A program made the position numbers and the translations under genes. A stretch of DNA of 5,013 nt, taken from positions 1-5,013 of the forward strand of contig CAYMZC010000169.1 of the NCBI GenBank assembly GCA_964394815.1, read 5' to 3'. This stretch comes from Sandaracinobacteroides sp964394815. Lineage in GTDB: Bacteria > Pseudomonadota > Alphaproteobacteria > Sphingomonadales > Sphingomonadaceae. Below are positions 1 through 5,013 of this stretch, one piece after another. The notes below the pieces were generated by a model. It did not search any database. It was not told the DNA's origin and saw only the letters and a program-made list of their open reading frames with translations. Every line of letters begins with the position of its first letter. Positions within the stretch are counted from its first letter, which is position 1.

Positions 1-1
1 C

Positions 2-295
2 GCGAGGGACGACGCTGTCGACGCGGCCGACCGCGTGATGGCCGGCCGCGAGGAGGGTGCGCAGGCATCGCATCTGAACTGGGCGCGCGAACTGCTCGCC
101 ACGCGGGACAATAGCAGCGTCGACATCATCGACGGCAAGGCGGAAGAGGTGATCGCGGGCCAGATCGCCACGACCGGCGCCGACATGCTGCTGATGGGCG
201 CCTATGGCCACAGCCCCCTGCGCACCATGATCATGGGCAGCACGACCACGGCCATGGTCCGGTCCTGCGCCATTCCGGTGCTGCTCTTCCGCTGA
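2..295 (+). CDS. Universal stress protein (UspA family), C-terminal part; 5' end outside window
   Basis: The frame is open from the left edge and ends at TGA 293-295, giving 97 visible residues. The ATP-binding signature of UspA domains, G-x2-G-x9-G-[ST], is complete: G66, G69, G79 and S80 of the visible part, after a hydrophobic strand ending LLMGA. The protein ends in the usual short strand (PVLLF) that closes the Usp fold. The family consists of soluble cytoplasmic proteins, one-domain (about 140-150 residues) or two-domain (about 280), that bind ATP and help cells survive stress and growth arrest. Which type this is cannot be told because the start is missing. The GTG at 35 and ATG at 38 lie inside the domain and are not credible starts. 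It is followed by an inverted repeat that may end its transcript. The family call is firm; the exact role is unknown. Confidence 0.9.
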   Translation, partial: ARDDAVDAADRVMAGREEGAQASHLNWARELLATRDNSSVDIIDGKAEEVIAGQIATTGADMLLMGAYGHSPLRTMIMGSTTTAMVRSCAIPVLLFR

Positions 296-304
296 GGCCT
301 GCGA

Positions 305-347
305 CAGCCTGCCACCTGCGATATTAAGCCGGTGGCAGGGCAGGCTG
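305..347 (+). terminator. Inverted repeat after the usp gene, possible terminator
   Basis: Bases 305-313 (CAGCCTGCC) pair perfectly with 339-347 (GGCAGGCTG). An alternative 9-bp stem joins 308-316 (CCTGCCACC) to 331-339 (GGTGGCAGG). The two stems share bases and cannot form fully together. The structure starts 10 bases after the usp stop, a good place for a terminator, but only a weak pyrimidine stretch (CCTCTT, 348-353) follows rather than a T run. It could instead be part of the leader of the downstream hydratase gene. The AT-rich loop contains TATTAA (322-327), which resembles a -10 box, but no good -35 box sits in front of it. Confidence 0.4.
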
Positions 348-383
348 CCTCTTGCATAGATCAGGGCCTGTAACTGGCCCGGC

Positions 384-391
384 AAGGAGGG
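384..391 (+). promoter_or_regulatory. Strong ribosome binding site of the enoyl-CoA hydratase gene
   Basis: AAGGAGGG lies 8 bases before the ATG at 400 and is nearly a full complement of the 16S rRNA 3' end. It decides the start: an in-frame TTG at 352 would add 16 residues that do not belong to the crotonase fold and has no comparable site. A small hairpin, GGGCC 364-368 with GGCCC 376-380, sits just upstream. Confidence 0.85.
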
Positions 392-399
392 AGTTTGCG

Positions 400-1197
400 A
401 TGACGGATCGCGTGACGGTGGAAATGCGGGACGGTGTCGCCGATGTGCGGCTGACCCGGACCGACAAGATGAACGCGCTGGATGATGCGATGTTCTCCGC
501 CCTGATCGAGACGGGCGAGCGGCTGAAGGAAGACAAGGCCGTGCGCGCCGTCGTGCTTTCGGGCGAGGGCCGCGCCTTCTGTGCCGGGCTCGACACATCG
601 AACTTCGCCGGCATGGCCAGCGGTTCGCGCCGCAACGACGGGCTGGTGGAAACGCCCCGCACGCCGGGCGGCGCCAACCGCGCCCAGCAGGCCTGCCTGG
701 TGTGGCGCGAAGTGCCCGTGCCGGTGATCGCGGCCATCACCGGTGTCGCTTTCGGCGGCGGCTTCCAGCTGGCGCTGGGGGCCGACATGCGCTTCGCCAC
801 CCCGGATGCCCGCATGGCGGTCATGGAAATCAAGTGGGGCCTTGTGCCAGACATGGGCGGCATGGTGCTGCTGCGCGGCCTGGTGCGCGATGACGTGGCC
901 CGGGACCTGACCTTCAGCGGCCGCATCTTCACCGGCGAGGAAGGCCTCGGCCTTGGCCTTGTGACGCGTGTGTGCGCCGACCCGCGCGCCGAAGCGCTGG
1001 CCTATGCAGCCGATGTCGCCGGCAAGAACCCGGATGCCATCCGCGCCGGCAAGCGGCTGCTGAACCTGCCCGCCCATGCGACGGCTGCCGAAATCCTGCT
1101 GGCGGAATCGGTGGAGCAGACCGCCCTCATCGGCTCGCCCAACCAGGTCGAGGCCGTGATGGCGAACATGGAAAAGCGCGCCCCGGTCTTCCGCTAG
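400..1197 (+). CDS. Enoyl-CoA hydratase / crotonase-family protein
   Basis: This is a 265-residue protein of normal length for a single-domain crotonase, the cytoplasmic family that stabilises CoA-thioester enolates; the typical reaction adds water to 2-enoyl-CoA in beta-oxidation. The oxyanion-hole segments are clear: FCAGLD at residues 60-65 and GVAFGGG at 115-121. After the second, the motif MEIKWGLVPD (142-151) carries Glu143, aligned with Glu164 of rat mitochondrial hydratase. The partner acid, Glu144 in the rat enzyme, is Gln123 here (GGGFQLAL). From memory, a bacterial subgroup annotated as enoyl-CoA hydratase has the same Gln and the same KWGLVPDM stretch, so this looks like a subgroup trait rather than damage. 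The C-terminal helices (about 195-265) end in the family's KRAPVF pattern. The exact substrate is open, and isomerase or another crotonase chemistry is possible. The gene stands alone on the + strand, converging on an acyl-CoA synthetase/acetyltransferase pair, which fits acyl-CoA breakdown. The start is set by the strong ribosome binding site. Confidence 0.93.
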   Translation: MTDRVTVEMRDGVADVRLTRTDKMNALDDAMFSALIETGERLKEDKAVRAVVLSGEGRAFCAGLDTSNFAGMASGSRRNDGLVETPRTPGGANRAQQACLVWREVPVPVIAAITGVAFGGGFQLALGADMRFATPDARMAVMEIKWGLVPDMGGMVLLRGLVRDDVARDLTFSGRIFTGEEGLGLGLVTRVCADPRAEALAYAADVAGKNPDAIRAGKRLLNLPAHATAAEILLAESVEQTALIGSPNQVEAVMANMEKRAPVFR

Positions 1198-1784
1198 GCC
1201 GATAGCCCCGCGCCCGGCTGGCGGACCATGGCCGTAAGAGGCGGTCCGCCACCGGCGGGGTGGAAGGTGGCCTGCGGGGTGAAGCCCAGCCCGCGATAGA
1301 GGCTTTCATTGCGCGGGTTGCTGTTTTCCAGATAGCAGGGCTGGCCGGCGCGATCGGCCAGCGCCAGCGTTTCCCCGATCAGGCGGCGCGCCAGCCCCTG
1401 GCCGCGCGCCTCGGGCACAACGCCCACGGCGAAGAGATAATAATGCGGAAAGGCGGGGCGGTTTTCGTCCATCACCTTTTCCACCGCCAGCGCCCGGCCG
1501 ATGGCCCCCGGACCGCTGGCCAGCACCAGCCGCGCCAGAAGCCCCAGTTGCGGCCATGCCGCCATGCCCTTGCGGCCGCCCGGGCCCAGCCACAGCGTGC
1601 CGCCCTTGCCCTCTTCCAGCATTGCCAGCCCGCGCGGCAGATAGACATGGCGCGCCATGCGGGTGAAGGCCTCGCGGATCATGGCAGGTGCGCCCAATGT
1701 CCAGCTGGCGACGGGGTCTTCGGCGAAGGCCGCGCCGATGGTTGCGCCGATCTCCTGCCAGTCGTCCGTTCGGGCTTCGCGCAT
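1194..1784 (-). CDS. GNAT-family N-acetyltransferase
   Basis: This is a 196-residue soluble protein with one GNAT domain. Motif A, which binds the acetyl-CoA pyrophosphate, is plain: strand LFAVGVVPEA (117-126) followed by R127-G-Q-G-L-A132, fitting [RQ]-x2-G-x-[GA]. Motif B follows as YLENSNPRNESLYRGLGF (151-168); Tyr163 is at the place of the usual general acid. The combination HYYLxxVGV...YLE-S-PRN-LY-LGF resembles the branch containing puromycin acetyltransferase and many uncharacterised small-molecule acetyltransferases, so an amine-bearing small molecule is the likeliest acceptor. The N-terminal half, which would shape the acceptor site, gives no further clue. The ATG at 1784 is chosen because AGGAGA lies 6 bases upstream; the open frame continues to 1916, but that part overlaps the synthetase gene. 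The gene begins 14 bases after the synthetase stop and probably shares its transcript. Modification of the synthetase by this enzyme is conceivable but not shown. Its stop overlaps that of the convergent hydratase gene. Confidence 0.88.
   Translation of the reverse strand: MREARTDDWQEIGATIGAAFAEDPVASWTLGAPAMIREAFTRMARHVYLPRGLAMLEEGKGGTLWLGPGGRKGMAAWPQLGLLARLVLASGPGAIGRALAVEKVMDENRPAFPHYYLFAVGVVPEARGQGLARRLIGETLALADRAGQPCYLENSNPRNESLYRGLGFTPQATFHPAGGGPPLTAMVRQPGAGLSA
1219..1251. other. Inverted repeat inside the 3' end of the acetyltransferase gene
   Basis: TGGCGGACC (1219-1227) and GGTCCGCCA (1243-1251) form a perfect 9-bp stem around a 15-base loop. Seen from the hydratase gene, the hairpin starts 22 bases after its stop codon. 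No T run follows on either strand, so it is not a canonical intrinsic terminator. It could protect the 3' end of the hydratase mRNA or aid termination, or it may be a by-product of GC-rich codons for Gly/Pro-rich residues. Confidence 0.35.
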
Positions 1785-1790
1785 GGGTCT

Positions 1791-1796
1791 TCTCCT
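1791..1796 (-). promoter_or_regulatory. Ribosome binding site of the acetyltransferase gene
   Basis: The - strand reads AGGAGA here, 6 bases before the ATG at 1784. It lies wholly in the 14-base gap after the synthetase stop codon. This fixes the acetyltransferase start and suggests translation follows on from the upstream gene in one mRNA. Confidence 0.8.
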
Positions 1797-1798
1797 GC

Positions 1799-3370
1799 TC
1801 AGGCCGCGGGTGTTTCCTCGCGGGCCAGAAGTTCGTCGCGCAGAACCGATTTCAGGATCTTGTTGGCTCCGCTCAGCGGCATGGGCGCGGTGCGGATCTC
1901 CAGCGTGCGCGGGCATTTGTAATGGGCGATATGGGCGCGGCAGTGGGCGATCAGCGCTTCGGGCGTTGCCGTTTCACCGGCCTTCAGTGTCACGGTTGCG
2001 TGCACCGCTTCCCCCCAGTGCGGGTGCGGCCGGCCAAAGACAGCGCATTGCGAGACGGCCGGATGGGCCGCGAGGCAATTCTCGACTTCCTGCGAATAGA
2101 CATTCTCGCCGCCGGTGATGATCATGTCCTTCAGCCGGTCGACAATGAAGAGATAGCCATCCGCATCGAGATAGCCGACATCGCCAGTGTGCATGTAGCC
2201 CCCGCGCAGCGCCTCTGCCGTGAGGTCGGGGCGGTTCCAGTAGCCCAGCATCACCATCGGCCCGCGCACCACCACTTCGCCGGTGGCGCCGGTGGGCAAT
2301 ATGGCGCCATCCGGCCCCATGATGGCGACTTCGGCCGTTGTCGCGGCGCGTCCGGCCGAACGCAGCAGGCCGCGGGCGGCCATGTCGGGCAGATGCTCAC
2401 GCCAGCCAAGCATGGTGGCCACCGGCGACAGTTCGGTCATGCCGTAGGATTGCACGAAGCGCACATGGGGCAGCGCTTCCATCACCTCGCGCAGCAACGG
2501 TTCGGGCATCGGCGCCGAGCCATAGCTGATGAGCTTGAGGCAGGAGAGGTCCGCCGTGCGGATCAGCGGGTCATCCAGCATGGCGCGCAGCATGGTCGGC
2601 ACGAAGGTGGCGATGGTGACGCCTTCGCGGGCGATGGTTTCCAGCACCTCAGAAGCGACGAAGCGGGGCAGGAACACATGCTTGCCCGCTGCATGGGTCA
2701 CGGAAAAGAGCCGCACGCCCGCCGCCACGTGAAACAACGGCCCGTGGTGCAGGTGGACCGAATCCGTATCCATGGGGATGCTGGCCAGCACATTGGCGGT
2801 GTTTGCCATGATGTTGGCATGGCAGAGCATGACGCCCTTGGCGGCGCTGGTGGTGCCGCTTGTGTAGAAGATGCAGGCCAGATCCCGGCCGCAGCGCCCG
2901 GAATCCGGGCAGGGGGCGTGGGCGGCGATCAGCTGCTCATAGGGCTGAAGGCCGGGGGCGGGCGCTGCGCGGCCGGATGCCTCGATCAGCGCTGCCATGC
3001 CGGGCGCGGCGCTGGCAAGGCCGGCCGCGAGCTGCACGAAATCTTCCCCCAGGAGCAGGATGCGGGGGCTGCAATCGGCGATCTGGGCTGCCAGCTCGGA
3101 ATCCGAAAGCCGGTGGTTGAGCGGCACGACCGCGCCGCCGGCATGCAGTGTGGCGAGGAAGGTTTCGAGCGAGCGGTGGCTGTTGAGCGCGAGAAGCGCG
3201 ACGCGGTCGCCCGCTTGCAGGCCGAGCGCCCGGAAGGCCGCTGACAGGCGGGCCACACGGTCGGCAACCCCCGCCCATGTGAAGCGCGCGGTGCCGTCCA
3301 CCACGGCGATATGGTCCGCGCGCAGCTGCACGGCGCGGCGAAGTCCCTGGATGAGGCCCGGTTCGAACAT
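1799..3370 (-). CDS. AMP-forming acyl-CoA synthetase (class I adenylate-forming enzyme, FadD-like)
   Basis: This 523-residue protein has the full adenylate-forming architecture: a large N-terminal domain to about residue 411 and a small mobile C-terminal domain after it. It converts a carboxylic acid, ATP and CoA to acyl-CoA, AMP and pyrophosphate in the cytoplasm. Visible core motifs are the P-loop YTSGTTSAAKG (169-179), the adenine/acid motif YGMTE (309-313), GYMHTGD with Asp397, the hinge region DRLKD (411-415), GGENVYSQEVE (420-430) and the A10 lysine Lys504 in PLSGANKILK (498-507). Two positions differ from the common pattern: the P-loop has S175 and A177 where G and P are usual, and A10 has Asn503 where Gly usually precedes the lysine. 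All expected catalytic residues remain. The substrate cannot be read from sequence; a fatty or aromatic acid is likely. The start ATG at 3370 gives the normal N-terminus but has no clear Shine-Dalgarno sequence. An in-frame ATG at 3514 lies beyond a terminator hairpin and is rejected. It is the first gene of a likely two-gene operon with the acetyltransferase. Confidence 0.92.
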   Translation of the reverse strand: MFEPGLIQGLRRAVQLRADHIAVVDGTARFTWAGVADRVARLSAAFRALGLQAGDRVALLALNSHRSLETFLATLHAGGAVVPLNHRLSDSELAAQIADCSPRILLLGEDFVQLAAGLASAAPGMAALIEASGRAAPAPGLQPYEQLIAAHAPCPDSGRCGRDLACIFYTSGTTSAAKGVMLCHANIMANTANVLASIPMDTDSVHLHHGPLFHVAAGVRLFSVTHAAGKHVFLPRFVASEVLETIAREGVTIATFVPTMLRAMLDDPLIRTADLSCLKLISYGSAPMPEPLLREVMEALPHVRFVQSYGMTELSPVATMLGWREHLPDMAARGLLRSAGRAATTAEVAIMGPDGAILPTGATGEVVVRGPMVMLGYWNRPDLTAEALRGGYMHTGDVGYLDADGYLFIVDRLKDMIITGGENVYSQEVENCLAAHPAVSQCAVFGRPHPHWGEAVHATVTLKAGETATPEALIAHCRAHIAHYKCPRTLEIRTAPMPLSGANKILKSVLRDELLAREETPAA

Positions 3371-3445
3371 GGGGAAAGTCTTGCGGAAGGGCCGGCGCCT
3401 GCGCAAGCCAGCACAAACGCCATGGTTGCACCTGCCGGTTCCGGG

Positions 3446-3474
3446 GCGGCCCTTGCAGTGCGCGGCCCTTGCAG
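3446..3474. repeat. 13-bp tandem direct repeat in the synthetase leader
   Basis: GCGGCCCTTGCAG occurs at 3446-3458 and again at 3462-3474, separated by 3 bases (period 16). It lies 76 bases or more upstream of the synthetase start and just past the glt terminator, where a promoter or operator is expected. No convincing -35/-10 pair is visible in 3371-3480. Nearer the gene, CTTGCG (3380-3385) and CGCAAG (3402-3407) form a spaced inverted repeat of unknown meaning. A binding site is an inference only. Confidence 0.5.
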
Positions 3475-3480
3475 CAGAAA

Positions 3481-3508
3481 GGGGCTGGCAGCCATGGCCG
3501 CCAGCCCC
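3481..3508 (-). terminator. Intrinsic terminator of the glt operon
   Basis: GGGGCTGGC (3481-3489) and GCCAGCCCC (3500-3508) make a perfect 9-bp, very GC-rich stem with a 10-base loop. Reading the - strand, the hairpin begins 33 bases after the gltD stop and is followed by TTTCTGCTGC, a short T tract. On the + strand it is followed by TGTCATTCTT, so weak two-way function is possible, but no + strand gene needs it. It separates gltD from the synthetase operon. Confidence 0.75.
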
Positions 3509-3541
3509 TGTCATTCTTCCTTCCGGGACCGCCCCGGTATG

Positions 3542-4978
3542 TCAGCGCGGCAGTTCGCTCGCGCCCATCAGGTGCATGTCCACCGCGCGGGCGCACTGGC
3601 GGCCTTCGCGGATGGCCCAGACCACGAGCGACTGGCCACGGCGCATGTCGCCACAGGCGAACAGCCCGTCCTTGCTGGTTGCATAGCCGTTGGTGTCGGC
3701 CAGCACATTGCCGCGCGGGTCGAGCGCCACGCCCGACTGGTCGATCAGGCCGGCCTTGCGCGGGCCGACAAAGCCCATGGCGAGCAGGACAAGATCGGCC
3801 TTCAGCTGGAATTCGCTGCCCGGCACTTCCTGCATCCGGCCATCGGCCCACTCGACGCGAACGCATTCGATGGCCTTCAGCTGGCCTTTCTCGCCGATGA
3901 AGCGCTTGCTGAGCACCGACCAGTCGCGCTCGCAGCCTTCCTCATGGCTGGACGAGGTGCGCAGCTTCAGCGGCCAGTCCGGCCAGGTGAGGGACTTGTT
4001 TTCCTTCACCGGCGGCTTGGGCATGATTTCCAGCTGGGTGACGGACGCCGCGCCCTGCCGGTTTGAGGTGCCGATGCAGTCGGAGCCGGTATCGCCGCCG
4101 CCGATGACCACGACATGCTTGCCGGTGGCCAGGATCGAGCCACGCGGCGCGGCGCGGACTTCGTCATCCCCGGCCACGCGCTTGTTCTGCTGCGTCAGGA
4201 ATTCCATGGCGAAGCGCACGCCCGAAAGCTCGGCGCCCGGAATGTCGAGCGGGCGCGGCTGCTCGGCGCCGCCCGCCAGCACGACGGCATCGAAATTCTC
4301 GCGCAGGGTCTCCAGCGAGACCATCACGCCCACTTCGGTGCTGGTGCGGAACTCCACGCCTTCGGCTTCCATCTGCATCGCCCGGCGGTTGATGAGATGC
4401 TTTTCCATCTTGAAGTCGGGGATGCCATAGCGGAGCAGGCCGCCCACGCGGTCGTTCTTCTCGAACACCGTGACGCGATGTCCGGCGCGCGCCAGCTGCT
4501 GCGCGCAGGCAAGGCCCGCCGGGCCGGAGCCAATCACGGCAACGCTCTTGCCGGTGCGCGTCTTCGGCGGCTGCGGCTGGATCCAGCCTTCTTCCCATCC
4601 ACGATCGACGATCGCGCACTCGATCGTCTTGATGGTGACGGGCGTGTCCTCGATGTTGAGGGTGCAGGCAGCCTCGCACGGGGCGGGGCAGATGCGGCCC
4701 GTGAACTCAGGGAAATTGTTGGTGGAGTGCAGGACTTCGAGCGCGTTCCGCCAATCTCCTTCATAGACCAGATTGTTCCAGTCGGGGATGATGTTGTTCA
4801 CGGGGCAGCCATTGTGGCAATAGGGAATGCCACAGTTCATGCAGCGCGCCGCCTGGGTGCGCAGCTTGTCTTCCGGCAGCGGAACAACGAACTCATTGTA
4901 GTTCTTCAGCCGCTCCTCGGGCTTTTCATAGTTCCGGTCCTGCCGGGGGTATTCGAGGAAGCCAGTCGTCTTTCCCAT
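3542..4978 (-). CDS. gltD: Glutamate synthase (NADPH) small (beta) subunit
   Basis: This 478-residue protein is close to the usual length of GltD (about 470-480). With GltB it forms glutamate synthase: the beta subunit takes electrons from NADPH through FAD and iron-sulphur clusters and passes them to the alpha subunit, which turns glutamine plus 2-oxoglutarate into two glutamates. The N-terminal domain has the cluster cysteines C46-x2-C49-x4-C54-x3-C58 and C97-x3-C101-x3-C105; Glu120 in TIKTIE is a candidate further ligand. Next come the FAD-binding loop GSGPAG (150-155), GGLLRYGIPDFK (179-190), a second nucleotide loop GGGDTG (293-298) for NADPH, and the C-terminal FAD contact CGDMRRGQSLVVWAI (442-456). 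Related subunits of dihydropyrimidine dehydrogenase and NfnB share this plan, but the gap-free match of spacing and length favours GltD. The ATG at 4978 has GGAGA 5 bases upstream. The gene is last in its operon, before the terminator at 3481-3508. Confidence 0.95.
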   Translation of the reverse strand: MGKTTGFLEYPRQDRNYEKPEERLKNYNEFVVPLPEDKLRTQAARCMNCGIPYCHNGCPVNNIIPDWNNLVYEGDWRNALEVLHSTNNFPEFTGRICPAPCEAACTLNIEDTPVTIKTIECAIVDRGWEEGWIQPQPPKTRTGKSVAVIGSGPAGLACAQQLARAGHRVTVFEKNDRVGGLLRYGIPDFKMEKHLINRRAMQMEAEGVEFRTSTEVGVMVSLETLRENFDAVVLAGGAEQPRPLDIPGAELSGVRFAMEFLTQQNKRVAGDDEVRAAPRGSILATGKHVVVIGGGDTGSDCIGTSNRQGAASVTQLEIMPKPPVKENKSLTWPDWPLKLRTSSSHEEGCERDWSVLSKRFIGEKGQLKAIECVRVEWADGRMQEVPGSEFQLKADLVLLAMGFVGPRKAGLIDQSGVALDPRGNVLADTNGYATSKDGLFACGDMRRGQSLVVWAIREGRQCARAVDMHLMGASELPR

Positions 4979-4983
4979 TGTCG

Positions 4984-4988
4984 TCTCC
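4984..4988 (-). promoter_or_regulatory. Ribosome binding site of gltD
   Basis: The - strand reads GGAGA, 5 bases before the gltD ATG at 4978. It sits in the 22-base gap after the probable end of the upstream gene, supporting co-transcription. Confidence 0.65.
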
Positions 4989-5000
4989 GGTGTCCCGATC

Positions 5001-5013
5001 TTATTCCGCCGCG
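5001..5013 (-). CDS. Probable last codons of the gene upstream of gltD (expected gltB)
   Basis: The - strand enters the window with an incomplete codon, then GCG GCG GAA TAA, which would end a protein in Ala-Ala-Glu 22 bases before gltD. The large subunit gene gltB commonly lies directly upstream of gltD in proteobacteria, so this is a natural reading. Only three full codons are visible, so the identity rests on gene order and not on sequence, and the stop could be chance. Confidence 0.35.

Noticed and set aside
361..1077. A 238-codon open frame on the - strand opposite the hydratase (and another at 324-932)
   Set aside because: These are low-complexity antisense shadows without domain motifs. 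The + strand frame is a clear crotonase with a strong ribosome binding site.
1785..1916. Extension of the acetyltransferase frame upstream to 1916
   Set aside because: It would overlap the 3' end of the synthetase gene by more than 100 bases, and the ATG at 1784 has a well-placed ribosome binding site.
1688..3244. A 518-codon open frame on the + strand opposite the acyl-CoA synthetase
   Set aside because: It mirrors the synthetase codons. High GC at third positions removes stops from the antisense frame, and the translation is rich in His, Arg, Gly and Ala with no recognisable domain. The - strand product has every motif of its family.
3371..3514. N-terminal extension of the synthetase to an ATG at 3514
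   Set aside because: The extension would be translated through the terminator hairpin at 3481-3508, is Arg/Gly/Cys-rich and unlike the family, while the ATG at 3370 gives the normal N-terminus.
3523..3537. Small inverted repeat CCGGG/CCCGG between the gltD stop and the terminator
   Set aside because: A 5-bp stem in GC-rich DNA is expected by chance, and the adjacent 9-bp hairpin with a T tract explains termination.
3311..4066. A 251-codon + strand open frame across the synthetase-gltD gap
   Set aside because: It spans the terminator and antisense parts of two well-supported genes and shows no motif.
1..5013. A new defence, mobile or biosynthetic system
   Set aside because: All coding space is taken by well-known metabolic or stress families with intact motifs. 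No transposase, integrase, nuclease, toxin, repeat array or composition break was seen.

Overview
The window looks like ordinary chromosomal DNA from a high-GC alphaproteobacterium. A sphingomonad or a related order is my best guess, from protein style and the strong G/C bias at third codon positions; no rRNA or other phylogenetic marker is present to prove it. It is almost fully coding. It carries four complete genes, the 3' end of a fifth at the left edge, and probably the last codons of a sixth at the right edge. I see no insertion sequences, tRNA or rRNA genes, CRISPR arrays, phage genes or attachment sites.

Left part, + strand: the C-terminal 97 codons of a universal stress protein (UspA fold) end at 295. 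A 104-base gap with a strong inverted repeat follows, then a 265-residue crotonase-family enoyl-CoA hydratase (400-1197) behind a near-perfect Shine-Dalgarno sequence. Its stop codon shares bases with the stop codon of the next gene, which runs the opposite way.

Middle, - strand: an AMP-forming acyl-CoA synthetase (3370 down to 1799) is followed 14 bases later by a GNAT-family acetyltransferase (1784 down to 1194). The spacing suggests one transcript. The synthetase would activate a carboxylic acid to its CoA thioester, and the convergent hydratase could act on the enoyl-CoA formed later. The region therefore looks like a small acyl-CoA catabolism cluster. The acid is unknown, and the GNAT protein may act on a small molecule or, less surely, on the synthetase itself.

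Right part, - strand: gltD, the small subunit of NADPH-dependent glutamate synthase (4978 down to 3542), makes glutamate from glutamine and 2-oxoglutarate together with GltB. A TAA codon 22 bases upstream of gltD probably ends gltB. A GC-rich hairpin with a short T tract (3481-3508) closes the glt operon and separates it from the synthetase operon. The 110-base leader of the synthetase holds a 13-bp tandem repeat that could be a regulator site.

I found no clearly new biological system. The points most worth a second look are the tandem repeat in the synthetase leader, the altered A10 and P-loop motifs of the synthetase next to an acetyltransferase gene, and the tail-to-tail stop-codon overlap with a hairpin buried in the opposing gene.
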